In this document: positions 1 to 7,829 of the stretch, piece after piece
Layout: each line of letters begins with the position of its first letter
How positions within the stretch are numbered: the first letter of the stretch is position 1
Origin: Flavobacteriia bacterium
Lineage (GTDB): Bacteria; Bacteroidota; Bacteroidia; Flavobacteriales_D; Crocinitomicaceae
Reading direction: 5' to 3'
Length of the DNA stretch: 64,000 nucleotides
NCBI GenBank assembly: GCA_947450325.1
Contig: CANFUT010000020.1
Location: 1 to 64,000, forward strand
Position numbers and translations under genes: made by a program
Notes under the pieces: generated by a model
The model's input: the letters and a program-made list of their open reading frames with translations, nothing else
The model's database searches: none
Told to the model about the DNA's origin: nothing

Positions 1-107
1 GTTACTGAAATAATTCCTGATTCAACTTCACTAACAACAGCTAATTTAAAGGACATTGAATAATCCTTTTGACTGCGCTTTTCATAAAAGCTTTTCTCTT
101 TTTCCAT
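1..107 (-). CDS. IS3-type transposase OrfA, N-terminal part
   Basis: Partial gene running off the left edge of the window; the 35 visible codons start at the ATG on 105-107. The peptide begins MEKEKSFYEKRSQKDY and continues SMSFKLAVVSEVESG. This start (YEKR, DYS, FKL..VVSEVE) matches, from memory, the helix-turn-helix OrfA of IS3-family elements common in Bacteroidota, where OrfA binds the element ends and is joined by frameshift to the OrfB catalytic protein. The catalytic part lies outside the window, so activity cannot be judged. Too short for confident family assignment by itself; the possible element end at 146 supports it. Confidence 0.65.
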   Translation of the reverse strand, partial: MEKEKSFYEKRSQKDYSMSFKLAVVSEVESGIISV

Positions 108-146
108 AACGATAAAAATTGTGTATCGCTATTTTAGGACTAGACA
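1..146 (-). mobile_element. End of an IS3-like insertion sequence
   Basis: On the minus strand a sequence starting TGTCTAGTCCTAAAATAG (plus coordinates 146 downward) lies 38 bp upstream of the OrfA start. IS3-family ends begin with TG, and this spacing fits a left terminal repeat. The boundary at 146 is inferred; the second end and target duplication are not visible. The element stops just short of the ppiD terminator at 152-188, so it inserted downstream of that gene. Confidence 0.5.
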
Positions 147-151
147 TCTAA

Positions 152-188
152 GCATAAAAAAAGGGTTGAATCAATGATCCAACCCTTT
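152..188 (-). terminator. Rho-independent terminator of ppiD-like gene
   Basis: Nine-base-pair stem (160-168 with 180-188, AAAGGGTTG/CAACCCTTT), 11-nt loop, followed on the minus strand by a T-run (plus-strand A-run ending at 160). It lies just after the stop of the minus-strand gene at 206. Confidence 0.85.
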
Positions 189-205
189 CAAAATTATTAT
201 TTTAA

Positions 206-2410
206 TTAGTCTTCGATTGTGATACCAAGACTATTGAATTTACGGTAATCTTTTACTTCAGCTTTTTTGAATAAAGCTTGACTAACAGAACTTCTGACGT
301 TTCCTCTTGCTGCATTCAACAATTGATTTTTCTCTAAATCATAATTGCTTGTTGCTGGTGCTTTGGTTGTTTTATTCAAACGAATCAAGTAAACACCTTG
401 CAATCCTTTCAAAGGAATAGTCAATTCTCCATTTTTCAATCCTGCGAACAATGAACCTACAACTTCTGGCTCAAAACCACTTCCACCAAATTGAGGATTT
501 GCAAATGTTACTTCAGCTTCTTGCACTGGAGTATTCATTTTTTTGGAAGCTGCTTCAATCGTTCTGCTTCCAAGCATCATTCTTGTGAAACGTTTTGCTT
601 TCAAATCATTCATTACTTCCACTTTCATTCGAGCTTCCACATCTTCGAAATTTGGAACACCTTTTTGACGGATAGAAGAAATAATCGCAATTACATATTT
701 AGAACCATCTTTGATTGGATAAGACATCATTCCAACTTCTGCGTCTTCATCGTAAGCCAATTTCAAAATTTTATCTTTTGCCATTGGAGTTTCAAATGCA
801 TTTACTCTTGGACTTTCTGTCAAGATATCAATTGGTTGAGTAACGAAGAAATCATTTCTTCTAGCCAATGTATCAAACAAGTCTAATTTCGCTTTTGGCG
901 TTGATTTTTTCTCAATTTTTGCGGAGAATTCGTCATACACTTCATAAGCGGCGCTTTTAGCATCATCTTCAGTGTCTTGACTTGGAGTCAATGTTTTTTG
1001 AATGATTGCCAATACCGGGAAGTTTACTTCTCTTTTATCCAATACTTCGATTATGTGGATCCCGAAAGTTGTTTTCGCAGTTCCAATTTTTCCAATTGGA
1101 TTATCAATTGCAAATTGAGAAAACTCAGGAACCATTTCGTAATCTAAGAAATCTTCATAGACACCACCATTTTGTTTCAATCCTGGATCTTCAGAGAATC
1201 TTTGAGCGTATTCAGGGAAATTTGTTTTGTTCAAAGTCACCATGATGCTGTCTGCTTTGCGTTTAGCTTTCACAAATGACAACGTATCACCTTGTTTCGC
1301 ACCAATTAAGATGTGACGTACTTTCAATACATATTTATTGAAATCCAATACTTTCGCAAGTCTTGTGTTTCCTTGATCGTAATATGGTCCAACGATTTGA
1401 CCTTTGCTCGCAGTTTTGAAAATAGTATCCATATACATTGGATAAGTCATTCCTTGTTTCGCTTTAGGATCATTTTCAGGTCTGAAAGTCGCTTGGTGAG
1501 TGCTTGAATAAGCTTTCATATCACTATTAGCCAATACAAATAAACTATCTGTTTTGGTACTAGTTGATTTCGTGAACTGCGTTTTCAAATCGGTCATGAT
1601 TTTCGTAAATTTTGTCGTATCCTCTTTGGAAGGAGCCACTTTAATTTCGAAATACTTCACCGTTCTACCAGCCGTAGCTTCCCATTTTTTCTCATTTTTA
1701 TGCTCTTCGTAATAAGCGCGTACTGCAGCGTCAGATACTTTCACTTGATCATCAGGAATTTCACTGTATCTCTTAGCGATGTATGAAATGCTTTTCAATT
1801 CTTTTTGTGCTTTGTATTCTTCCTCAGCTTCTAAGTCTGTAACATAAACACCTTGAGACAACAATTGAAAATACTTTTCAGATTTGCGTTGCTTTCTTAA
1901 ATCCTTTTTGTTTTGCTCCCATTGTGCAGCTTCGTTAGGATCTTTAGAAGACTCCATTTGTTGAATTCTTTGCTCCAATAATCTTGGATTGAATTTACCA
2001 GTTGAGTCTACAAAAGTTTGAGCCAAATTTTCCATCACAGTGAAACCGTCTGTACCATACAAGTAGGCATCAAGTTCTCTTTGACTCACATCAATTCCTA
2101 ATTCTTCAAATTCTTTTTCGAAAATGATGTCTTCTACAACAGCATTCCAAGCTTTCTCAATAGAGTTTTCTTGATCTTGAGCAGTGTAAGGACGTTGTGC
2201 TTGAGCAGCTTGTTGCTCGTCCATCATTCCTACTTCTCTACTTTTTTGCTCGTAAACATCATATTTTACTTTTTCACCATATACCAAACCTGGACCAACG
2301 TCTGCAACGTTGCTTTTATTAAATTCAGGTAAAATAAATGCTAATAAAGCTAAACCAATAATAATCACCAGTAAACCTGATCTTTCTCGAATTTTTCCAA
2401 TTAGAGCCAT
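206..2410 (-). CDS. ppiD: PpiD-like membrane-anchored peptidyl-prolyl isomerase
   Basis: Periplasmic folding helper anchored in the inner membrane. Residues 12-29 form one hydrophobic segment (LLVIIIGLALLAFILPEF) preceded by basic residues, so the bulk lies in the periplasm. Residues about 40-240 form a SurA/PpiD-type N-terminal chaperone region rich in charged helices. Residues about 365-460 carry a parvulin (PpiC) domain beginning VRHILIGAKQGD and ending GIHIIEVLDKRE, followed by a second chaperone-like half. The 734-residue length fits Bacteroidota SurA_N/PpiC proteins of this type. The ATG at 2410 directly precedes the anchor. Single gene with its own terminator. Likely substrates are outer-membrane and secreted proteins, which are plentiful here; that link is inference. 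Confidence 0.88.
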   Translation of the reverse strand: MALIGKIRERSGLLVIIIGLALLAFILPEFNKSNVADVGPGLVYGEKVKYDVYEQKSREVGMMDEQQAAQAQRPYTAQDQENSIEKAWNAVVEDIIFEKEFEELGIDVSQRELDAYLYGTDGFTVMENLAQTFVDSTGKFNPRLLEQRIQQMESSKDPNEAAQWEQNKKDLRKQRKSEKYFQLLSQGVYVTDLEAEEEYKAQKELKSISYIAKRYSEIPDDQVKVSDAAVRAYYEEHKNEKKWEATAGRTVKYFEIKVAPSKEDTTKFTKIMTDLKTQFTKSTSTKTDSLFVLANSDMKAYSSTHQATFRPENDPKAKQGMTYPMYMDTIFKTASKGQIVGPYYDQGNTRLAKVLDFNKYVLKVRHILIGAKQGDTLSFVKAKRKADSIMVTLNKTNFPEYAQRFSEDPGLKQNGGVYEDFLDYEMVPEFSQFAIDNPIGKIGTAKTTFGIHIIEVLDKREVNFPVLAIIQKTLTPSQDTEDDAKSAAYEVYDEFSAKIEKKSTPKAKLDLFDTLARRNDFFVTQPIDILTESPRVNAFETPMAKDKILKLAYDEDAEVGMMSYPIKDGSKYVIAIISSIRQKGVPNFEDVEARMKVEVMNDLKAKRFTRMMLGSRTIEAASKKMNTPVQEAEVTFANPQFGGSGFEPEVVGSLFAGLKNGELTIPLKGLQGVYLIRLNKTTKAPATSNYDLEKNQLLNAARGNVRSSVSQALFKKAEVKDYRKFNSLGITIED

Positions 2411-2618
2411 TGCTATCTTTTTATTTAAGGGTGCGAATATAATGAGATGAATTGACTAATAAAAATATTCATGGTTAATTATTTTTAAAGCAAGTCGATT
2501 TCTTTAAATTTTTGAACTCAAAAAAATGTCAAAGCAAAAAAAATAATGACTTTTTTGACCGACAAAACGTTCATTTTCAAACTTAAATCCTAAAAAATTA
2601 AAAAAAATTAAAAAAAAA

Positions 2619-2650
2619 TTTGCAAAATAGAAAATCATCATATACATTTG
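2619..2650 (+). promoter_or_regulatory. Bacteroidota-type promoter of the small-RNA unit
   Basis: TTTG at 2619-2622 and TACATTTG at 2643-2650 match the -33 TTTG and -7 TAnnTTTG boxes with a 20-bp spacer. Expected transcription start is about 2654. There is no open reading frame between this promoter and the terminator at 2694-2725. Confidence 0.6.
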
Positions 2651-2653
2651 TCT

Positions 2654-2725
2654 CAGGTTTAGTTGTAAAAGGTAGGTTAGGTTAGGTTAGAAGAGAGTGA
2701 GACGCCCGTCTCACTCTTTTTTTTT
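2654..2725 (+). ncRNA. Candidate small RNA with GG-repeat motif
   Basis: A short transcription unit of about 70 nt bounded by a two-box promoter and a strong terminator, with no coding potential. Its body holds four GG doublets at 2671, 2675, 2680 and 2685 separated by 2, 3 and 3 nt (GGTAGGTTAGGTTAGG), which could form a two-layer G-quadruplex or serve as a repeated single-stranded binding site. I do not recognise an RNA family. Expression is unproven; the unit could also be the remains of a leader that lost its gene. Confidence 0.5.
2694..2725 (+). terminator. Strong rho-independent terminator
   Basis: Ten-base-pair perfect stem AGAGTGAGAC (2694-2703) with GTCTCACTCT (2708-2717), four-base loop GCCC, then nine T (2717-2725). 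It ends the candidate small RNA; no gene lies between it and the IS end on the plus strand. Confidence 0.85.
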
Positions 2726-2818
2726 GTGTTTAATTCAAACTTAAAAACCTGAATTTAAACCAATTGATATAACACTCTTTGATTTAACTTCATTTAGAAA
2801 GATTCTAACCAAATAAAA

Positions 2819-2850
2819 TTTGTAAGTATTGGATTCAAATTTTAACTTTG
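2819..2850 (+). promoter_or_regulatory. Promoter of hmgA
   Basis: TTTG at 2819-2822, 20-bp spacer, TAACTTTG at 2843-2850: a full match to the Bacteroidota TTTG / TAnnTTTG promoter. Predicted start near 2854 leaves an unusually long leader of about 146 nt before the hmgA ATG at 3000. Confidence 0.6.
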
Positions 2851-2853
2851 TGT

Positions 2854-2999
2854 AAAACGAAATCGAAAATGTGGTTAGGACTACTCAGTTATTTAAAGTT
2901 TCTAATCAAGCGCAATCCAGAGTGAAGCGTTTGATAGCTCATAAATTTCATTGTATTTCAAATACTTTGAAGATTGTTAAACTTTAAATAAAAGCAGTT
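2854..2999 (+). promoter_or_regulatory. Foldable 5' leader of hmgA
   Basis: The predicted hmgA leader contains an 11-bp outer stem (ATTTAAAGTTT 2891-2901 with AAACTTTAAAT 2979-2989). Inside it are an 8-bp hairpin (TCAAGCGC 2906-2913 with GCGTTTGA 2927-2934, one G-U pair) and a small hairpin GTATT/AATAC near 2953-2965. Together these could form a branched fold just ahead of the start codon. No known riboswitch class recognised; the role is inference. Confidence 0.4.
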
Positions 3000-4157
3000 A
3001 TGCCATTCTATCACAAACTTGGACGTTTCCCGTCAAAAAGACATACCACTTTCGAAAAGGAAACTGGTGGATATTATTATGAACAATTATTTGGAACAGA
3101 AGGTTTTAGTGGGTTTTCATCCATTTTATACCATGTTCACAGACCAACACAAGTCAAATCTATTTCAAATCCAATAGATTTAACACCTATTGCCGCTTTT
3201 GGAAAAAACATACAATCTCACATGATTCGTGGTTACGAAGTTGAACCACAAGATGACTTTTTAGATAGCCGTGTGATTGTTTTGTTCAACAATGATATCA
3301 ATGTTGCTTGTGCTTCGCCGCGAAAATCTTTGACTTCCTATTTCTACAAAAATGCTGATGCAGATGAAGTAATTTTCATCCATAAGGGAACAGGAAAATT
3401 GAGAACCTTGGTCGGAAATATTCCTTTTGAATATGGCGATTATTTAGTGATTCCAAGAGGAATGATCTATCAAATTGAATTTGATTCAGAAGACAATCGT
3501 TTGTTTATTGTTGAATCGTTCAGCCCTGTATTAACACCCAGAAATTACAGAAACAAATTTGGACAATTACTAGAACATTCTCCTTTTTGTGAACGAGATT
3601 TCAAAATTCCTTCAGAATTAGAAACACACGACGAAAAAGGTGATTTCATTGTGAAAGTGAAAAAGGAAAATATTTTGCACGAAATCGTTTATGCTACGCA
3701 TCCATTTGATGTGGTTGGTTGGGACGGATTCAATTATCCGTATGCTTTCTCTATTCACAATTTTGAACCAATTACAGGTCGCGTGCATTTACCACCGCCA
3801 ATTCACCAAACATTCGAAGGAAACAATTTTGTAATTTGTTCTTTCGTTCCTCGTTTATACGATTACCATCCAAAAGCTGTTCCTGCGCCGTACAATCATA
3901 GCAACATCGATTCTGATGAAGTTTTGTATTACGTAGATGGTGATTTCATGAGTAGAAATCACGTTGAAAAAGGATACATTTCTTTGCATCCAGGTGGAAT
4001 TCCACACGGGCCACACCCAGGAGCAATGGAGCGCAGTATTGGTCAAAAGGAAACTGGAGAATTGGCTGTGATGGTCGATACTTTCAAACCGTTGAAATTG
4101 ACGCAAGCTGCATTGGATCTTTCTGATAAAGATTACTACAAATCTTGGTTGGAATAA
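3000..4157 (+). CDS. hmgA: Homogentisate 1,2-dioxygenase
   Basis: Opens the aromatic ring of homogentisate to maleylacetoacetate in tyrosine/phenylalanine breakdown; a cytosolic Fe(II) enzyme with a double cupin fold. The C-terminal cupin shows His300 in APYNHSNIDSDEV and His336 in the GGIPHGPHPG loop, corresponding to the iron-binding region of the family (PHGP is diagnostic). At 385 residues it is shorter than the animal enzyme (~445), as expected for the Bacteroidota form. The gene starts after a long foldable leader and is followed 63 bp later by hppD, which makes its substrate, so the two probably form an operon. Maleylacetoacetate isomerase and fumarylacetoacetase are not in the window. 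Confidence 0.93.
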   Translation: MPFYHKLGRFPSKRHTTFEKETGGYYYEQLFGTEGFSGFSSILYHVHRPTQVKSISNPIDLTPIAAFGKNIQSHMIRGYEVEPQDDFLDSRVIVLFNNDINVACASPRKSLTSYFYKNADADEVIFIHKGTGKLRTLVGNIPFEYGDYLVIPRGMIYQIEFDSEDNRLFIVESFSPVLTPRNYRNKFGQLLEHSPFCERDFKIPSELETHDEKGDFIVKVKKENILHEIVYATHPFDVVGWDGFNYPYAFSIHNFEPITGRVHLPPPIHQTFEGNNFVICSFVPRLYDYHPKAVPAPYNHSNIDSDEVLYYVDGDFMSRNHVEKGYISLHPGGIPHGPHPGAMERSIGQKETGELAVMVDTFKPLKLTQAALDLSDKDYYKSWLE

Positions 4158-4220
4158 GCCGAAAATCATTTATCAAATTTAAAATCAAGCAAGTAAAACC
4201 TGCTTCAAAATATTAAAATC

Positions 4221-5381
4221 ATGAGTAAAGAAGTAAAAAACGTTGAATACGGATTGGAAAAAATCTTTGAAGGCGCACAAGATTTCCTTCCTTTATTGGG
4301 AACGGATTACGTAGAATTTTATGTAGGAAACGCGAAACAAGCAGCGCATTTCTACAAAACAGCTTTTGGATTTCAATCTCACGCTTACGCTGGATTAGAA
4401 ACTGGTTTGAAAGACCGTACATCATACGTGATCAAACAAGACAAAATTAGATTAGTTTTGACAACTGCCATGAACAGTGAATCTCCTATCGGTGAACACG
4501 TTAAAAAACACGGAGATGGTGTAAAAGTAATCGCTTTGTGGGTTGAAGATTCTAGAAAAGCTTACGAAGAAACTGTAAGTCGTGGCGCGAAATCTTTCAT
4601 GGAACCAACAGTTGAAAAAGACGAGCACGGTGAAGTAATTCGTTCAGGAATTTATACTTACGGTGAAACTGTTCACATTTTTGTTGAGCGTAAAAACTAC
4701 AATGGTTTATTTTTACCTGGATTCTTAGAATGGAAAAGCGATTACAACCCAAAGCCAGTAGGTTTGAAATTTATCGACCACATGGTTGGAAACGTGGGTT
4801 GGAACCAAATGAATGTTTGGGTAAAATGGTACGAAGACATCATGGGATTTGCCAATTTCCTTTCGTTTGATGACAAGCAAATTCACACTGAATATTCAGC
4901 ATTGATGAGTAAAGTAATGAGCAACGGAAATGGTAGAATTAAATTTCCAATCAATGAACCTGCAAAAGGAAACAAACGTTCTCAAATTGAAGAATATTTG
5001 GATTTCTACGAAGGTTCAGGTGTTCAACATTTAGCAGTGGCAACTGACGATATCATTGGAACTGTAGAGCAATTGAAAGCAAGAGGCGTAGAATTTTTAC
5101 CACCGCCACCACAAGCATATTACGATGAAATTCCTGAGCGTTTAGGTGTTCACCGCGACATGATGAAAGAAGACATCAAAGAACTACAAAAATTATCGAT
5201 TTTGGTAGATGCGGATGAAGAAGGTTATTTGTTGCAAATTTTCACCAAACCGGTGGAAGACAGACCAACTTTGTTTTTCGAAATCATTCAAAGAATGGGC
5301 GCAAAAGGATTTGGAGCAGGTAACTTCAAAGCACTTTTTGAATCTATCGAAAGAGAACAAGCATTGAGAGGAACTTTGTAA
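4221..5381 (+). CDS. hppD: 4-Hydroxyphenylpyruvate dioxygenase
   Basis: Converts 4-hydroxyphenylpyruvate to homogentisate, the step before HmgA. The protein has two vicinal-oxygen-chelate halves. The expected Fe(II) triad is visible in the C-terminal half: His187 (FIDHMVGNVG), His270 (GVQHLAVATDDI) and Glu354 (LFFEIIQR). The C-terminal region GAGNFKALFESIEREQ is typical of the family. The 386-residue length is normal. No separate promoter is evident in the 63-bp gap after hmgA, so co-transcription is likely, ending at the hairpin near 5404-5467. Confidence 0.95.
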   Translation: MSKEVKNVEYGLEKIFEGAQDFLPLLGTDYVEFYVGNAKQAAHFYKTAFGFQSHAYAGLETGLKDRTSYVIKQDKIRLVLTTAMNSESPIGEHVKKHGDGVKVIALWVEDSRKAYEETVSRGAKSFMEPTVEKDEHGEVIRSGIYTYGETVHIFVERKNYNGLFLPGFLEWKSDYNPKPVGLKFIDHMVGNVGWNQMNVWVKWYEDIMGFANFLSFDDKQIHTEYSALMSKVMSNGNGRIKFPINEPAKGNKRSQIEEYLDFYEGSGVQHLAVATDDIIGTVEQLKARGVEFLPPPPQAYYDEIPERLGVHRDMMKEDIKELQKLSILVDADEEGYLLQIFTKPVEDRPTLFFEIIQRMGAKGFGAGNFKALFESIEREQALRGTL

Positions 5382-5403
5382 AAGCAGTTCTTTCCAATTT
5401 TTA

Positions 5404-5467
5404 AAGCCGAAAACTTTATTTCGTAGCGGATTTTTCCAAAATGAAATGAAGTCTTCGGCTTTTTTTG
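5404..5467 (+). terminator. Terminator after hppD
   Basis: AAGCCGAA...ACTT near 5404-5416 pairs with AAGT..TTCGGCTT near 5450-5461, followed by a T-run (5460-5466). The long loop makes it weaker than others here, but position and T-run fit termination of the hmgA-hppD operon. Confidence 0.65.
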
Positions 5468-5510
5468 TGTTAAATTTGTAGAAAATGAATCGAAAACAGT
5501 CGCAAAATCA

Positions 5511-5987
5511 ATGAAATATCGCTTATTATCAGACGAGGAATTACGCTTACTAGAAGATGATTTGAAACAATTTTTGGTAGTCAATCAAGTGTATAAAGAA
5601 GAATGGGAGGAAATGAACAAAAGCAATCCCGATTTGGCGCTGGAAATGATTGAACTTTTCAGTGATAATGTGTTGCAAATCGTTTATGAAAAAGTGAAGT
5701 TTTTGGAACACAGAACCATTGACAGTTGCTTTGTTTTCAATTGCGGAGCTGAAAAGTTGGAATTGATAGCAATTCAGAAAAAAAATCCAACTAATTTGGT
5801 TGATTTATCGACGCCTGAAGGAATTCACGACGCATTGACAAAAAACGCAGGTTTATTGAGCTTTTTCACGAATGAAAAGCCATATTCTCAAGTACGAGAA
5901 ACTGAAATTCACCAAATGTTGGAGCAAGGATGCGTCAATTCAACTGAAGAATTTTGGAATGCGTTGGTACAAACCCTCAAAGACTAA
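5511..5987 (+). CDS. DUF6495 family protein
   Basis: Small acidic soluble protein of 158 residues without signal peptide or membrane segment. The start (MKYRLLSDEELRLLEDDLKQFLVVNQV) and the central phrase VFNCGAEKLELIAI resemble, from memory, the Bacteroidota-specific family DUF6495, whose function is unknown. A TAAATTTG box (5471-5478) about 30 bp upstream could be its -7 element. The AraC-type gene begins 15 bp after its stop, so the two may be co-transcribed. Confidence 0.7.
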   Translation: MKYRLLSDEELRLLEDDLKQFLVVNQVYKEEWEEMNKSNPDLALEMIELFSDNVLQIVYEKVKFLEHRTIDSCFVFNCGAEKLELIAIQKKNPTNLVDLSTPEGIHDALTKNAGLLSFFTNEKPYSQVRETEIHQMLEQGCVNSTEEFWNALVQTLKD

Positions 5988-6002
5988 TCAATTCAGTAGC
6001 GG

Positions 6003-6860
6003 ATGTCTTACTTCAGAAACATAGAAAATGTTGACTTAATTATCGACAACAAAAGCGTCAATTTTGCGGTCAAGACTTTTCAAGAAATTGAGGAGAAGAA
6101 AAAAGATACCGACAAAATTGAAGAACCGCACAGACATAATTATTACACCGTTCTTTGGACCATCAACGCTTCCGGAAAACACACGATTGATCTCAACACG
6201 ATTGAAATAAAAAACGACATGTTGTTCTTCATCCATCCAGAGCAAGTGCACCAAGTTGAATCTGAAGATGAAGCACCTGAAGGATTGGCCATTTTATTCA
6301 CGGAGGAATTTTTGATTAAAAATGGATTGACAACTAAATTCATCAATGATTTAAATCTTTTCACTGTGGAAGGAAAAATCAATTTTCTACAACTCGATGA
6401 CTCGCACAATGATGTTAAAAAATTGATCTACAAACTACAAGAAATTTATAACTCTAACCAAAGTTTCACAGAGGAAAAATTCAGTGCCTATTTGAAGTTG
6501 TTTTTGATTGATGCTTGTGAATTGAAATCAAACAAACAATTTGAATCAACGGGAGAAATGCCGCCAGAAATTGTATCACGATTCAAAGTATTGGTGGAAC
6601 AGAAATACATGGAATGGCACAAAGTGAGTGAATATGCCGATAAACTGACCATTTCAGCGAACTATTTAAACGAAATCATCAAGAAAAATACGGGTCGAAC
6701 AGCGAAAGAACACATTCAAAATCGCTTGGTTGCAGAAGCCAAAAGATTGTCGTTTTTTACGCAATTATCTGCCAAAGAAATCGGATTTAAATTGGGTTTC
6801 AATGACCCGTCTCACTTTGCAAAATTTTCGAAGAAGTTCGTTTCGAAAGATAATTCTTGA
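6003..6860 (+). CDS. AraC-family transcriptional regulator
   Basis: DNA-binding regulator of 285 residues. The N-terminal ~125 residues form a cupin sensor domain (EPHRHNYYTVLW, then FFIHPEQVHQVE). The C-terminal ~100 residues carry two helix-turn-helix motifs (VSEYADKLTISANYLNEIIKKNTGRT and ..LSAKEIGFKLGFNDPSHFAKFSKKF). The end is slightly clipped compared with relatives, which usually continue about ten residues after FSKKF. Its last 62 bp overlap the 3' end of the convergent DMT transporter gene. Regulators of this type often control a neighbouring exporter; here that is only inference. Ligand unknown. Confidence 0.88.
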   Translation: MSYFRNIENVDLIIDNKSVNFAVKTFQEIEEKKKDTDKIEEPHRHNYYTVLWTINASGKHTIDLNTIEIKNDMLFFIHPEQVHQVESEDEAPEGLAILFTEEFLIKNGLTTKFINDLNLFTVEGKINFLQLDDSHNDVKKLIYKLQEIYNSNQSFTEEKFSAYLKLFLIDACELKSNKQFESTGEMPPEIVSRFKVLVEQKYMEWHKVSEYADKLTISANYLNEIIKKNTGRTAKEHIQNRLVAEAKRLSFFTQLSAKEIGFKLGFNDPSHFAKFSKKFVSKDNS

Positions 6861-7722
6861 TCACCGCATTGGCAAGCACAACGAAGATGATCAGCGTAGC
6901 ACCGATGTAAAAACTATTGTCCAGTTTTTTGTTTTCTTTCAGCAATAAAATCGCCAAAATAATCGTGTAAACAGGTTCCAAATTGATACTCAAAGTAACT
7001 GTAAACGCACCCAGTTTTTTCACCACTTCGATGGTTGTCAAGAAAGCGATGGAAGTGCAAATGATTCCCAAAAACAGCAACCAAGCCAAATCTTCCCAAC
7101 GCATGATGAACATTTCCGCGTGAATTTTATTTGTCGCCAACATCACAATGGTCATAAAAACGAGTCCAACGCCCATTTCATGAATGGTCAATGCAGAAGC
7201 AGGAACGCCATCTTTGGCCAAACGTGCATTGAAAACAGAAAAAAGTGCGGCGCACAAAGCGGAAGTCAATCCAAAAGCCAAGGCTTCCAATTCCTTGCCT
7301 TTGAAATCATCGGACACGATGTAAATACCATAAATCACCACAACGCCCATCGAAAATTCTAACCAAGAAAATTTGCGTTTCATCACCAACGGTTCAAGCC
7401 AAGTGACATGCAACGTGGTGGTTGACAAACACAAAACGCCCAAAGAAGCCGTTGAAAGTTGTATCGATTGGTAAAAAGTGAGCCAATGTAACGTGACAAA
7501 AACACCCACGCCCAACGTTGCCCAAAACTGTTTTTTGTTTTGGATTTTGATGGGCAATTTCAGCAACCAAAGTCCAACAATCAAAGATAAAAAAGCGATT
7601 AAAATCCTGAACCAAACAATATTAATTGCTTCAAGATGAATCAGCTTGCCTAAAATCCCCGTAAAACCCCAAATGAAAATGGTGATGTGTAGTAAGATGT
7701 AGTATTTATACTTTGAAAACAT
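6799..7722 (-). CDS. DMT-superfamily (EamA) transporter
   Basis: Inner-membrane drug/metabolite transporter of 307 residues with about ten hydrophobic helices in two EamA repeats (first from HITIFIWGFTGILGKL, second from FGLTSALCAALFSVFNARLAKDG). Substrate cannot be told from sequence; relatives export amino acids, amines or metabolites. The gene is convergent with the AraC regulator and shares 62 bp of coding sequence with it. The ATG at 7722 precedes the first helix directly. Confidence 0.85.
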   Translation of the reverse strand: MFSKYKYYILLHITIFIWGFTGILGKLIHLEAINIVWFRILIAFLSLIVGLWLLKLPIKIQNKKQFWATLGVGVFVTLHWLTFYQSIQLSTASLGVLCLSTTTLHVTWLEPLVMKRKFSWLEFSMGVVVIYGIYIVSDDFKGKELEALAFGLTSALCAALFSVFNARLAKDGVPASALTIHEMGVGLVFMTIVMLATNKIHAEMFIMRWEDLAWLLFLGIICTSIAFLTTIEVVKKLGAFTVTLSINLEPVYTIILAILLLKENKKLDNSFYIGATLIIFVVLANAVIKNYLSKRTSSKILQSETGH

Positions 7723-7829
7723 GGGAACGAAATTAGGTTTTATTTTTGGATTAGGTATTCGGGATAAATTTATTTAAATCCAATAATAAATCAGAAAAAA
7801 GTTTAATTTAGCAATAACAATTATTTACC

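Noticed and set aside
2671-2690. GGTTA repeats as a telomere-like or eukaryotic contaminant
   Set aside because: Only three to four short units, placed between a bacterial-type promoter and a terminator.
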